From Salicibibacter cibi (GTDB taxonomy: Bacteria; Bacillota; Bacilli; Bacillales; Marinococcaceae): a DNA stretch of 64,000 nucleotides. The notes beneath the pieces were generated by a model, which saw only the letters and a list, made by a program, of their open reading frames with translations, made no database searches and was not told the DNA's origin. A program made the position numbers and the translations under genes. Positions 54,252 through 61,969 of this stretch are shown in pieces (the first letter of the stretch is position 1; each line of letters begins with the position of its first letter). The stretch covers positions 1,054,001 to 1,118,000 of the forward strand of contig NZ_CP054706.1 in NCBI RefSeq assembly GCF_016495865.1, in the 5' to 3' direction.

Positions 54252-55973
54252 TTATTGGTCATCCTCTAGCTTTTCGCCTCTTTCATTTTTAAATAGGACA
54301 TAGGCTTCCAAGATAATCCACATGGCAAATACGAGCACGATGGATCCAAGAACGACGAGCAGCCAATCGCCCCACCATTCCGTACTAATTTGAGTGATTA
54401 AAGCAAAAACCGTCATTACAATGAGAAAGACCATTGGTATAAACGAGATGAGATAGTTTCTTCCTTGTCGGATCAACCATATCGAAATGAGCATCAGGAC
54501 GATGCCGGCGAGTAACTGGTTGGTCGTGCCGAAAAGCGGCCATAAAATATAACCGCCACCTCCCAGCCCTCTTTCCTCTTCAGGAAGGAGGACAAGTATG
54601 AAACTTGCACCAACGGCGATGGATGTTGCCACGTGTTTTTTCGTCAGCGTGACAGCCTTGTACTCACGGCCAAGCTCAGAGATAATGTAGCGCATTAAGC
54701 GCGTGCCGGTGTCCATGGTTGTCGCCGCGAAGCTTACGACAATAACGGCTGCTATCGTCTGGGCGATTGCCTCGGGGACGAACAAGCCGGTGGCAAGTTG
54801 GGCGGCGCCTTCGATAAAATTGCCGAGCCCTTCCTCGTTCGCAACGTTAAAACTAGGGTAAGCCGCTAAAAAGTCATCTGTCGTGGCAAACAAGGTTCCA
54901 ACGGCAATGATCGATATAAGCGCGACTATGCCTTCCCCTACAGCGCCCCCATAACCGACAAGACGGGCGTCCGTTTCCTTATTCAATTGCTTGGATGAGG
55001 TACCCGAAGCCACAAGCGAGTGGAAACCGGATACGGCACCGCAGGCAATCGTAATAAAGAGAAGCGGGAGCCAGGAAACATCATCCACGGAACGTGTAGT
55101 CGGAGCCGTTACTTCCGGGTTTAAAAACAGCAGACCGATTAAAAAGATGGTCAAACCGACAAACGTTTGATGCGCGTTAATGTAATCTCGAGGCTGCAGC
55201 AATTTCCACACGGGAAGTGTAGAAGCCACGTAGACATACGCGAACAAAATGAGCAGCCAGATCAAAAAGGACATGGTCACTGCATCCAAACCGAAAGCGA
55301 CGGTGGCACCTTCTCCGCCGAGATACTGCACGAGGTCGATTTGCAGAGCCGGTATGTAAGTGGAGAGGACAGCTGTTCCATACATAACAACCAAGGCAAT
55401 GATGGATGGAAGAAGCATTCCTTTTCCCCGGCGCAGAAAGTAAATCCCGATAATCACAGCAAGAGGAATTTGAATTAACACAGAAAGAACACTGGTCGGA
55501 TAAGTGATGAACAAATTGGCAATCACCCACCCAAAGACGGCGACGACCATAACCAAAAGCAGCAGTATGATAAATAAAAAGAGCAACTTTGCCCGTCGCC
55601 CGATTAAGCGGTTGGCTAATGTGCCGATGGATCGGCCTTTATTTCGTGCCGAAATGACAAGTGCGCCAAAATCATGGACGCCGGCGGCGAAAACGGTTCC
55701 GAGAATGACCCATAGAAAGGCGGGCAGCCATCCCCAATAAACTGCTATGGCTGGTCCCATAATTGGCGCAGCTCCTGCAATGGACGTAAAATGATGCGCC
55801 CAAAGGACGCTTTTTTTCGTAGGGACAAAGTCAACACCGTCATTATATTGATGAGCGGGTGTTTGAAAATTTGGATCCAAACGGTAAATACGTCTCGCGA
55901 TATATTTGGAATAAAAACGATACCCAAGGGCAAGAACGATCACACCGAGGATCGCAAGCAAGATTCCCGACAT
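54252..55973 (-). CDS. cstA: Carbon starvation protein A family transporter (paralogue 1)
   Basis: A 573-residue membrane protein with about sixteen helices. Signatures: VDFVPTKKSVLWAHHFTSIAGAAPIMGPAIAVYWGWLP, then GTVFAAGVHDFGALV, and GFHSLVASGTSSKQL. CstA proteins import peptides or pyruvate during starvation. It is closely similar to the protein encoded at 56848-58587 over its whole length. ATG at 55973 (MSGI) matches the paralogue start; an upstream ATG at 55985 is in frame. Its promoter region is only about 95 bases from a MITE (56069-56357). The ArsA-type ATPase gene follows directly. Confidence 0.9.
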   Translation of the reverse strand: MSGILLAILGVIVLALGYRFYSKYIARRIYRLDPNFQTPAHQYNDGVDFVPTKKSVLWAHHFTSIAGAAPIMGPAIAVYWGWLPAFLWVILGTVFAAGVHDFGALVISARNKGRSIGTLANRLIGRRAKLLFLFIILLLLVMVVAVFGWVIANLFITYPTSVLSVLIQIPLAVIIGIYFLRRGKGMLLPSIIALVVMYGTAVLSTYIPALQIDLVQYLGGEGATVAFGLDAVTMSFLIWLLILFAYVYVASTLPVWKLLQPRDYINAHQTFVGLTIFLIGLLFLNPEVTAPTTRSVDDVSWLPLLFITIACGAVSGFHSLVASGTSSKQLNKETDARLVGYGGAVGEGIVALISIIAVGTLFATTDDFLAAYPSFNVANEEGLGNFIEGAAQLATGLFVPEAIAQTIAAVIVVSFAATTMDTGTRLMRYIISELGREYKAVTLTKKHVATSIAVGASFILVLLPEEERGLGGGGYILWPLFGTTNQLLAGIVLMLISIWLIRQGRNYLISFIPMVFLIVMTVFALITQISTEWWGDWLLVVLGSIVLVFAMWIILEAYVLFKNERGEKLEDDQ

Positions 55974-56068
55974 TGATGACCACATCCTACTCTACCAAAA
56001 ATATTGAAAGCGTTTCATCGTCTATTTTAGGAGGCAGACATTTTTTTTGCAAATGACAAAAACTACAT

Positions 56069-56357
56069 TAGGGAATGCTGAACAACTTGCAGCTATCAGC
56101 TGAAGCCGGGATGCCGCTTCCATGGCTTCGCTTTCCGCGGACGAACGGTCAAGCCTCCTCGCGCAACACCGGCGCTGCGGGGGCTTGACGCGTCCGTTTT
56201 TCCGCTGGAGTCTCGCCATTGCAGCACCGTCCCTCCGTACGTTGCCAGAAGTGCAAGGGTATTTTGCTTATAGGATGGATTTCCTTGCATCTAACTTTGA
56301 CAACAGCAACGGAAAATACTTAAGTGCCAGTCTTTTTCTGTTATTCAGCAGTCCCTA
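56069..56357 (-). mobile_element. MITE-like element, copy 3 (289 bp)
   Basis: Inverted relative to copy 1: TAGGGAATGCTGAACAAC at the left, TTATTCAGCAGTCCCTA at the right. The flanks carry ACATT on both sides (ACATT|AGGGA...TCCCT|ACATT), the clearest candidate target duplication of the family. It separates the first cstA from the small CC-ending gene. Confidence 0.85.
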
Positions 56358-56390
56358 CATTAAAAAAGAAGCAAGCGTAAAACTTGCTTC

Positions 56391-56654
56391 TTAGCAACAA
56401 CGAATACCGTCCAATGGGGACTTCTCCATGCCCATTCGCAAATGCCAATCATGAAATTCTTCAATCATTTCCGGATATAATTCCAGTGTATAATAGGAAA
56501 CAGGATTCGGAAGACCGAGCATTTCGGAAAAAGAGAGCAAGTAAAAAATATCATTTTCGTCCCGAAGCTCCCGTTTAATCTCGGCGCGATGCGGCAACCG
56601 AAGCACTTCATCATAAAACGCCAGCGCACGTGATAACTGATCCTTCAAACCCAA
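56391..56654 (-). CDS. Small CstA-associated protein ending in Cys-Cys (cory-CC-star type)
   Basis: An 87-residue soluble protein, starting LKDQLSRALAFYDEVLRLPHRAEIKRELRDEND and ending SPLDGIRCC before the stop. It matches what I recall as the cory-CC-star family, named for the C-terminal Cys-Cys-stop and seen beside cstA or ArsA-type ATPase genes; I could not check this. A terminal dithiol suggests metal, redox or lipid attachment chemistry. It is about 190 bases downstream of the second cstA and on the same strand. A/T-rich in its middle, no membrane helix. Confidence 0.65.
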   Translation of the reverse strand: MGLKDQLSRALAFYDEVLRLPHRAEIKRELRDENDIFYLLSFSEMLGLPNPVSYYTLELYPEMIEEFHDWHLRMGMEKSPLDGIRCC

Positions 56655-56847
56655 TGATGACCCTCCATTTCACTGTCTTTTTCACATTGTAGCAGATGAA
56701 GCCACAATGACGAAATAATCAGGTGACACGAGGATTGGGGGGGGATTGAAGGTACCATTAAAAAGAAGAACCTATCAATGCATCATACCGTAAGGGGTTC
56801 AATGTACCCCGAAACGGCAAATAATGTTGAAGCGATGAAAGAGCAAT

Positions 56848-58587
56848 TCACTGCTCATCATCTTCAAGCCCTTGCGTTTTATCATTTTTAAAAAGCAGGT
56901 AGGCTTCCAAACAAATCCAGATGGCAAAGATGAGGATGATGGCTCCCAAAGCGAAAAGAAGTATATTCGCATCAGCCGCATACCATGCCCATTCGGTGAA
57001 GACTTGAGAGATCATCGCCCATAGGGTCATGAAGAGCAAGAAAACCATAGGAATGAACGTAACCAGATAGTTCCGGCCTTGCCTGCGAAGCCAAATGGTA
57101 ATGAGCAATAGTGCGATGCCGGCAAGTAGTTGATTGGATGTTCCAAACAATGGCCAGAGAAGATAACCTCCGGCGCCAAACCCTCTTTCGTCTCCCGGCA
57201 GGAGCACGAGTGCCATGCTTGAGCTGACGGCGATGGCTGTTGCGACATGTTTCTTCGTTAGTGCGAAAGCTTTGTATTCACGGCCGATCTCAGCAATAAT
57301 GTAGCGCATTAAGCGAACGGCGGTGTCCAGTGTTGTGGCCGCAAAACTAATGACGATGACCGCGACGATCGTTTGAGCCATTGCTTCCGGAATGAAGAGG
57401 CCAGCAGCGAGATTGGCGGCACCTTCAATGAACATGTTCAATCCAATTTCATTGGCCACATTGAAACTTGAAAACGTGGACAGAAACTCTTCTTGCGTCG
57501 AAAACAATGTGACAACGGCGACGATCGAAAGGAGAGCGAGCACTCCTTCGCCAATTGTGCCCCCATAACCAACCGGACGGGCATCGGTTTCCCTGTCTAG
57601 CTGTTTCGATGTCGTGCCGGATGAGACGAGCGAGTGAAAGCCGGATATAGCTCCGCAAGCTATGGTTATAAAGAGTAGCGGGAACCAGGAAACATCATCG
57701 ACGGAACGAGTGGCCGGTGCTGCCACATCCGGGTTGGTAATCAACAGTCCCAGGTATAAAACGGCAAGCCCCAGAATGAGTTGGTGCGCGTTAATATAAT
57801 CACGCGGCTGCAATAATTTCCATACGGGCAACGTAGAAGCGAAGTAAACGTAAACCATCAGGATGGAGATCCAAATGAAAAACGCCACCGAGACGGCATC
57901 GAGACCAAAGGCAACCGTTGCATCTTCACCGCCGAAGTAACCGACAAGATCGATTTGCAAGGCAGGAATACCGCTTGAAATCATGGCTGTTCCATACATG
58001 ATAATTAAGGCGATGATGGATGGGAGCAGCAATCCCTTTCCTCGCCGAAGAAAGTATATGCCAATCATAACGGCTAGCGGAATTTGAATGAAGATCGATA
58101 ATACACTGGCCGGAAATGTGATGAACAAGTTGGCAATTACCCAGGCGAACACGGCATTAACCATCAACACGAGAATGAGAATAATAAACAAAAACAGCAA
58201 TTTCGCACGCCTGCCGATTAAACGCTCGGCAAGTGTGCCGATCGACCGTCCTTTATTCCTCACAGACATCACGAGGGCGCCAAAATCATGAACGCCGGCA
58301 GCGAAGACGGTTCCAAGCACGACCCAGATGAAAGCGGGCAGCCACCCCCAATAAACCGCTATGGCCGGCCCCATGATTGGTGCGGCTCCGGCAATCGAGG
58401 TGAAATGATGCGCCCAGACAACGCTTTTTTTCGTCGGAACAAAATCGACGCCATCGTTGAACTGGTGAGCAGGAGTGACAAAATCGGGATCGAGACGATA
58501 AATTTTTTTGGCAACAAACTTGGAGTAGTAGAAGTATCCCAGTGCAAATATGATGAGTCCAATGGCAGCTACTCCTATTCCCGACAT
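56848..58587 (-). CDS. cstA: Carbon starvation protein A family transporter (paralogue 2)
   Basis: A 579-residue (577 from the shared MSGI-type start at about 58587) membrane protein with about sixteen helices and the same CstA signatures as its neighbour: VDFVPTKKSVVWAHHFTSIAGAAPIMGPAI, VHDFGALVMSVRNKGRS, ISGFHSLVSSGTTSKQLDRE. The two paralogues can be aligned end to end with few gaps, so they arose by a tandem duplication. AAAGGATG precedes the start. Only about 27 bases separate the start codon from a MITE (58615-58904), so transcription must begin within or beyond that element. Confidence 0.9.
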   Translation of the reverse strand: MSGIGVAAIGLIIFALGYFYYSKFVAKKIYRLDPDFVTPAHQFNDGVDFVPTKKSVVWAHHFTSIAGAAPIMGPAIAVYWGWLPAFIWVVLGTVFAAGVHDFGALVMSVRNKGRSIGTLAERLIGRRAKLLFLFIILILVLMVNAVFAWVIANLFITFPASVLSIFIQIPLAVMIGIYFLRRGKGLLLPSIIALIIMYGTAMISSGIPALQIDLVGYFGGEDATVAFGLDAVSVAFFIWISILMVYVYFASTLPVWKLLQPRDYINAHQLILGLAVLYLGLLITNPDVAAPATRSVDDVSWFPLLFITIACGAISGFHSLVSSGTTSKQLDRETDARPVGYGGTIGEGVLALLSIVAVVTLFSTQEEFLSTFSSFNVANEIGLNMFIEGAANLAAGLFIPEAMAQTIVAVIVISFAATTLDTAVRLMRYIIAEIGREYKAFALTKKHVATAIAVSSSMALVLLPGDERGFGAGGYLLWPLFGTSNQLLAGIALLLITIWLRRQGRNYLVTFIPMVFLLFMTLWAMISQVFTEWAWYAADANILLFALGAIILIFAIWICLEAYLLFKNDKTQGLEDDEQ

Positions 58588-58614
58588 ACATCTTTCACAT
58601 CCTTTATGAATATT

Positions 58615-58904
58615 TAGGGAATGCTGAACAACTTGCAGCTATCAGCTGCAGCCGGGATGCCGCTTCCATGGCTTCGCTTTCCGCGGACGAACGGTCAAGC
58701 CTCCTCGCGCAAAACCGGCGCTGCGGGGGCTTGACGCGTCCGTTTTTCCGCTGGAGTCTCGCCATTGCAGCACCATCCCTCCGTACGTTGCCAGAAGTGC
58801 AAGGGTTTTTTTGCTTATAGGATGGATTTCCTTGCATCCAGCTTTGACAACACCAACGGAAAATGCTTATGTGCCAGTCTTTTTCCGTTATTCAGCAGTC
58901 CCTA
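58615..58904 (-). mobile_element. MITE-like element, copy 4 (290 bp)
   Basis: Same orientation as copy 3 and about 95% alike by eye. Ends TAGGGAATGCTGAACAAC and TTATTCAGCAGTCCCTA. ATTT flanks AGGGA...TCCCT on both sides, a possible 4-bp target duplication. It sits directly upstream of the second cstA. Confidence 0.85.
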
Positions 58905-59292
58905 TTTATGAAATCGTTTTCCATATTTCATGATATGGACGGTCGATTAGAAAAATACCAGAAAATAAAAAAGAGTGTTGTAGGGGAACATTGGTAAAAG
59001 ATAGTAAACGAACAGATTGGTGGTCAACTCGCTTTGCAAAGGCTGTAACGTTTTGTTGCTGCCCCCATAGCTCCTTGTTTTGATAAAACATTATTTTTAT
59101 AATGTTATAAGGTTAAAAAAATTCGGTGATTACTTGTATGAGCTGTTGCAATAGGTACTTAAACGTGTTACCGTATTAATGTGAAAGTGATAAACGACCT
59201 GTGAACCACAGGCCTCTGCTCGATCAAAAGATCCAACAGGGTTTATCGTATAATCACTTCAGAATTTTAGTTTAAGGAGGCCTTTGTACGAG
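58905..59292. other. Intergenic region upstream of the second csp gene
   Basis: No gene in 58905-59140. A weak promoter (TTGCAA at 59146, 17-base spacer, TACCGT at 59169) precedes the csp leader, which has a CCTGTG-AAC-CACAGG hairpin at about 59198-59212. Confidence 0.4.
59211..59282 (+). promoter_or_regulatory. Second cold-shock mRNA leader with element complementary to its ribosome binding site
   Basis: GGCCTCTGCT (59211-59220), identical to the element at 17936 in the other csp leader, contains GGCCTC complementary to GAGGCC of AAGGAGGCC (59274-59282). A CCTGTG/CACAGG hairpin directly precedes it and shares its first bases, so two structures would compete. Confidence 0.45.
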
Positions 59293-59490
59293 ATGAAAGG
59301 CACAGTAAAATGGTTTAACGCAGAAAAAGGGTTTGGGTTTATCGAACGGGAGGATGGAGATGACGTATTCGTTCATTTTTCCGCGATCCAGGCTGAAGGG
59401 TTCAAAACGTTGGATGACGGTGAAACGGTAGAATTTGAAATTGTTGAAGGCGATCGTGGCCCGCAAGCGGCTAACGTTGTACGTCAATAG
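59293..59490 (+). CDS. csp: Cold-shock protein (CspA/CspB family), second copy
   Basis: A 65-residue cold-shock domain: [12 protein letters not shown], then [12 protein letters not shown] at 59293 gives the same length and start (MKGTVKWF) as the first csp gene (MTGKVKWF). It lies 12 bases after GGAGG, rather far; an in-frame TTG at 59284 is only three bases from it, too near, so the ATG is preferred. About 90% identical to the product of 18054-18251. Monocistronic with a terminator. Confidence 0.93.
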   Translation: MKGTVKWFNAEKGFGFIEREDGDDVFVHFSAIQAEGFKTLDDGETVEFEIVEGDRGPQAANVVRQ

Positions 59491-59504
59491 AGAATCATAG
59501 GAAT

Positions 59505-59545
59505 AGCGATTCCGTGCATACATCAATCACGGGATCGCTTTTTTT
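59505..59545 (+). terminator. Rho-independent terminator after the second csp gene
   Basis: AGCGATTCCGTG / CACGGGATCGCT stem (one G-U pair) and seven T residues. Confidence 0.85.
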
Positions 59546-59546
59546 A

Positions 59547-59636
59547 GCAGGTAAGAACGTATAAATCAGCTTTCTACCTGCATAAGTTGGACGAAGGCTT
59601 TCACCATAAAAGCTTGGCGAAAGGCCAAGTTTTCTA
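59547..59636. repeat. Double-hairpin repeat, full copy
   Basis: First hairpin GCAGGTAAGAACGT...AGCTTTCTACCTGC (59547-59581), link ATAAGTTGGACGAA, second hairpin GGCTTTCACCA / TGGCGAAAGGCC (59596-59626), end AAGTTTTCTAA. Mutations in the first hairpin leave one arm a base short. Confidence 0.9.
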
Positions 59637-59683
59637 AAAATCGTTGTTTCCATTCCCGCTTTGGTTTTGGGAGAGGAGTTATC

Positions 59684-60259
59684 ATGTTTAAAGTAACTTT
59701 GGGCGAAAACCTGTACTTACATCTTATTGAGGTTCAACATACACAGGAATTATATTCTACGGTTCACGCGTCACGTGGCCATCTTAGGCGATGGTTGCCG
59801 TGGGTCGATGCCATGAAGACTGTGTCGGATTATCAACCTGTTATTCATGCGTGGCTCCAACAATATGCGGATGGCAGGGGGTTTCAGGCGGGGATTAAGA
59901 AAGACGGCGTGCTTGTCGGCGTTATCGGTTTACATGATATCGATTGGATGAACCGAAAGACATCACTGGGTTATTGGCTTTCCGAGGCGTATACAGGACA
60001 AGGCATTATGACAAAAGCTGCACAAGCGGTATTGGCGATCGTATTTAACGATTATCAATTAAACCGTGTGCAAATCCAATGTGGAGTGACGAATTATGAA
60101 AGCCAGGCGGTCCCAAAAAGGCTCGGCTTCCGTTTTGAAGGAGTCGTTCGTGATGGGGAATGGCTCTATGACCACTATCATGACCTCGTACAATACAGTT
60201 TATTGCGGGAAGAATGGATACGGTATATGAGAGGTGAGAAGGTGAGGGGCGGGATGTGA
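59684..60259 (+). CDS. RimJ/RimL-type GNAT N-acetyltransferase
   Basis: A 191-residue acetyltransferase: LYLHLIEVQHTQELYSTVHASRGHLRRWLPWVD is typical of RimJ/L (YdaF-type), SLGYWLSEAYTGQGIMTKAAQAV carries the acetyl-CoA loop (Y-x-G-x-G-like TGQGIM), and NYESQAVPKRLGFRFEGVVRDGEWLYDHYHDLVQYSLL closes the fold. It probably acetylates a ribosomal protein N-terminus or a small molecule. Start ATG 59684. The next gene follows after about 27 bases. Confidence 0.88.
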   Translation: MFKVTLGENLYLHLIEVQHTQELYSTVHASRGHLRRWLPWVDAMKTVSDYQPVIHAWLQQYADGRGFQAGIKKDGVLVGVIGLHDIDWMNRKTSLGYWLSEAYTGQGIMTKAAQAVLAIVFNDYQLNRVQIQCGVTNYESQAVPKRLGFRFEGVVRDGEWLYDHYHDLVQYSLLREEWIRYMRGEKVRGGM

Positions 60260-60285
60260 GAAGTGCTACAGCAAGAGGTGAGTGC

Positions 60286-60762
60286 ATGGAATTAATACAA
60301 TCGTACCGACGTAAAAAAAAGATCGATCATGTTCTTGTCAGCGTCCTTTTTAGTCTCGTTTTTTTTGTGTATATGTATTTGTTTATCTATCTCCCTTTTA
60401 CAATCGTAGTTCCGGCACTCGGCGTGCTCTTTATCTTTTGGGCGATGATCGAAGGGCGTGGGGAAAGGGCTGTGGTTGAACGGTTTTTTCCCTTTTTCCG
60501 AGGCTTATTGGACGTCGAGCGAAGCCTGGCTCCAAAAACGTTTGCATCCTATCGTTTGAGCTTTCGAATCAGTTTGCGGGTCGTCGGGGGAATCCTTATC
60601 TTGACAGGGGTCTTCGAGCATTTTGCTATCATTGATGCTGAACCGGACTCATTCCCATTCACAGCTTTATTTCCGATCGCGTTAATCGTTGTGAACGTGA
60701 ATGTATATACGCGCCATAAAAGAATGGAAGCGGGTGATGAAGATAAAACCAGAGGACCATAA
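60286..60762 (+). CDS. Small membrane protein of unknown function
   Basis: A 158-residue protein with four predicted helices, two near the N-terminus (about 18-55, FSLVFFVYMYLFIYLPFTIVVPALGVLFIFW) and two in the C-terminal half (about 95-115 and 125-145). A basic N-terminus (YRRKKK) suggests an inside orientation. ATG at 60286 follows AGAGGTGAG; the frame extends to 60256, overlapping the acetyltransferase stop. Family not recognised. Confidence 0.6.
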   Translation: MELIQSYRRKKKIDHVLVSVLFSLVFFVYMYLFIYLPFTIVVPALGVLFIFWAMIEGRGERAVVERFFPFFRGLLDVERSLAPKTFASYRLSFRISLRVVGGILILTGVFEHFAIIDAEPDSFPFTALFPIALIVVNVNVYTRHKRMEAGDEDKTRGP

Positions 60763-60908
60763 AAACGATTGACAATGAAATATTCCCAAAATCATAAGCA
60801 TAGATTAAGAAAATCGCCGTAGAATAAGATATAGTCATGTAATCTATTATAACGAGATTGTAGCGCATATGAAGCTTTTATAAGAAAAATTTTAATTTAA
60901 CGGGAAAT

Positions 60909-60936
60909 TTGAACCAAATGTTATATATGGTATGAT
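60909..60936 (+). promoter_or_regulatory. Probable promoter of the ehu operon
   Basis: TTGAAC (60909-60914), 16-base spacer, TATGAT (60931-60936). Ribosome binding site AGAGGGGG lies further down before the ehuB start at 61030. Confidence 0.55.
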
Positions 60937-61029
60937 GGTAAAAAGCTACAGAGTATAGATAAAATCTGTAGTACATATCAGACAAACATTCATTATTACC
61001 AAAATTACTAAGAGGGGGAGAATTGACAA

Positions 61030-61881
61030 ATGAAAAAAAGGGGTCTTATTTTTGCATTGACAGGGGTTGGAGCGCTCATAGCAGCATGCGGCGGTGGCGA
61101 AACGACGGTAGAAGATCTTGAGGAAGATGGTGTTGTGCAGGTAGGGGTTGCCAATGAAGAGCCCTACGGTTATTTGGATGGTGAAACGGCCACCGGTGCA
61201 AGCACGGAAATCGCAAGAGCCGTTTTTCAAAATATGGGCATCGATGATGTAGAAGCGACGGTTACGGAATTCGGGAACCTTATTCCGAGTTTGAATGCCG
61301 GAAACTATGACGTTGTTACCGCAGGAATGGATATACAACCGGATCGTTGCGAAAATGCAAGCTTTGGAGATATAGAATACAGCTATGGCGAGGGAATGGC
61401 TGTTGAAGCCGGAAACCCACTGGATTTGCACAGCTATGAAGATATCGTAGAGGAAGATGCGACCGTATCGATCATGTCGGGGGCGAACCAGGTTGAAATG
61501 TTTGAAGACCTTGGCATTGATGAAGATAATATTCAGTATGCCGATGACATTCCCGGGAACATTGCTGCTCTTGAAACCGGCGATGTTGATGCGACGGTGA
61601 TGACGGGTGCGACGATGAATTCAGCGATGGAAAATGCGGATACAGATGCGATCGAACAACCGGAAGATTTTACGGAACCGGTTATTGATGGAGAAGAGCA
61701 GGTTGCATATGGTGCCGCTGTTTTCCGTGACGATGATGAAGAACTGCGTGCAGCCTATAACGAAAGCCTTCAAGAGTTAAAAGATTCCGGTGAAATCGCT
61801 GAAATTATTGAAGAGTTCGGCTTCACTGAGGAAGATGTTGTCACGGATGAAATGACAACCGAAGAACGGTGTGAAGGATAG
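61030..61881 (+). CDS. ehuB: Ectoine/hydroxyectoine ABC transporter substrate-binding lipoprotein
   Basis: A 283-residue lipoprotein: signal peptide ending AAC (Cys about 21), then VVQVGVANEEPYGYLDGETATGASTEIARAVFQNMGIDDVE, TEFGNLIPSLNAGNYDVVTAGMDIQPDRC. This layout matches EhuB ectoine-binding proteins (family 3 solute-binding proteins). The mature protein is very acidic, consistent with a halophile surface protein. It captures ectoine or hydroxyectoine outside the membrane. A terminator hairpin lies between it and the permease genes, which may raise ehuB mRNA relative to the others. Confidence 0.88.
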   Translation: MKKRGLIFALTGVGALIAACGGGETTVEDLEEDGVVQVGVANEEPYGYLDGETATGASTEIARAVFQNMGIDDVEATVTEFGNLIPSLNAGNYDVVTAGMDIQPDRCENASFGDIEYSYGEGMAVEAGNPLDLHSYEDIVEEDATVSIMSGANQVEMFEDLGIDEDNIQYADDIPGNIAALETGDVDATVMTGATMNSAMENADTDAIEQPEDFTEPVIDGEEQVAYGAAVFRDDDEELRAAYNESLQELKDSGEIAEIIEEFGFTEEDVVTDEMTTEERCEG

Positions 61882-61897
61882 AAACAAGGATAAAAGA

Positions 61898-61932
61898 AGC
61901 ACGGTGTCAACAATCGCCCACCGTGCTTTTTT
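61898..61932 (+). terminator. Intra-operon hairpin between ehuB and ehuC
   Basis: AGCACGGTG / CACCGTGCT perfect 9-bp stem, then TTTTTT. It looks like a real terminator, so downstream genes depend on readthrough. Confidence 0.75.
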
Positions 61933-61969
61933 CCATTAAAGAGAACGTCAGCTCTTGGGAGAGGTGCTT

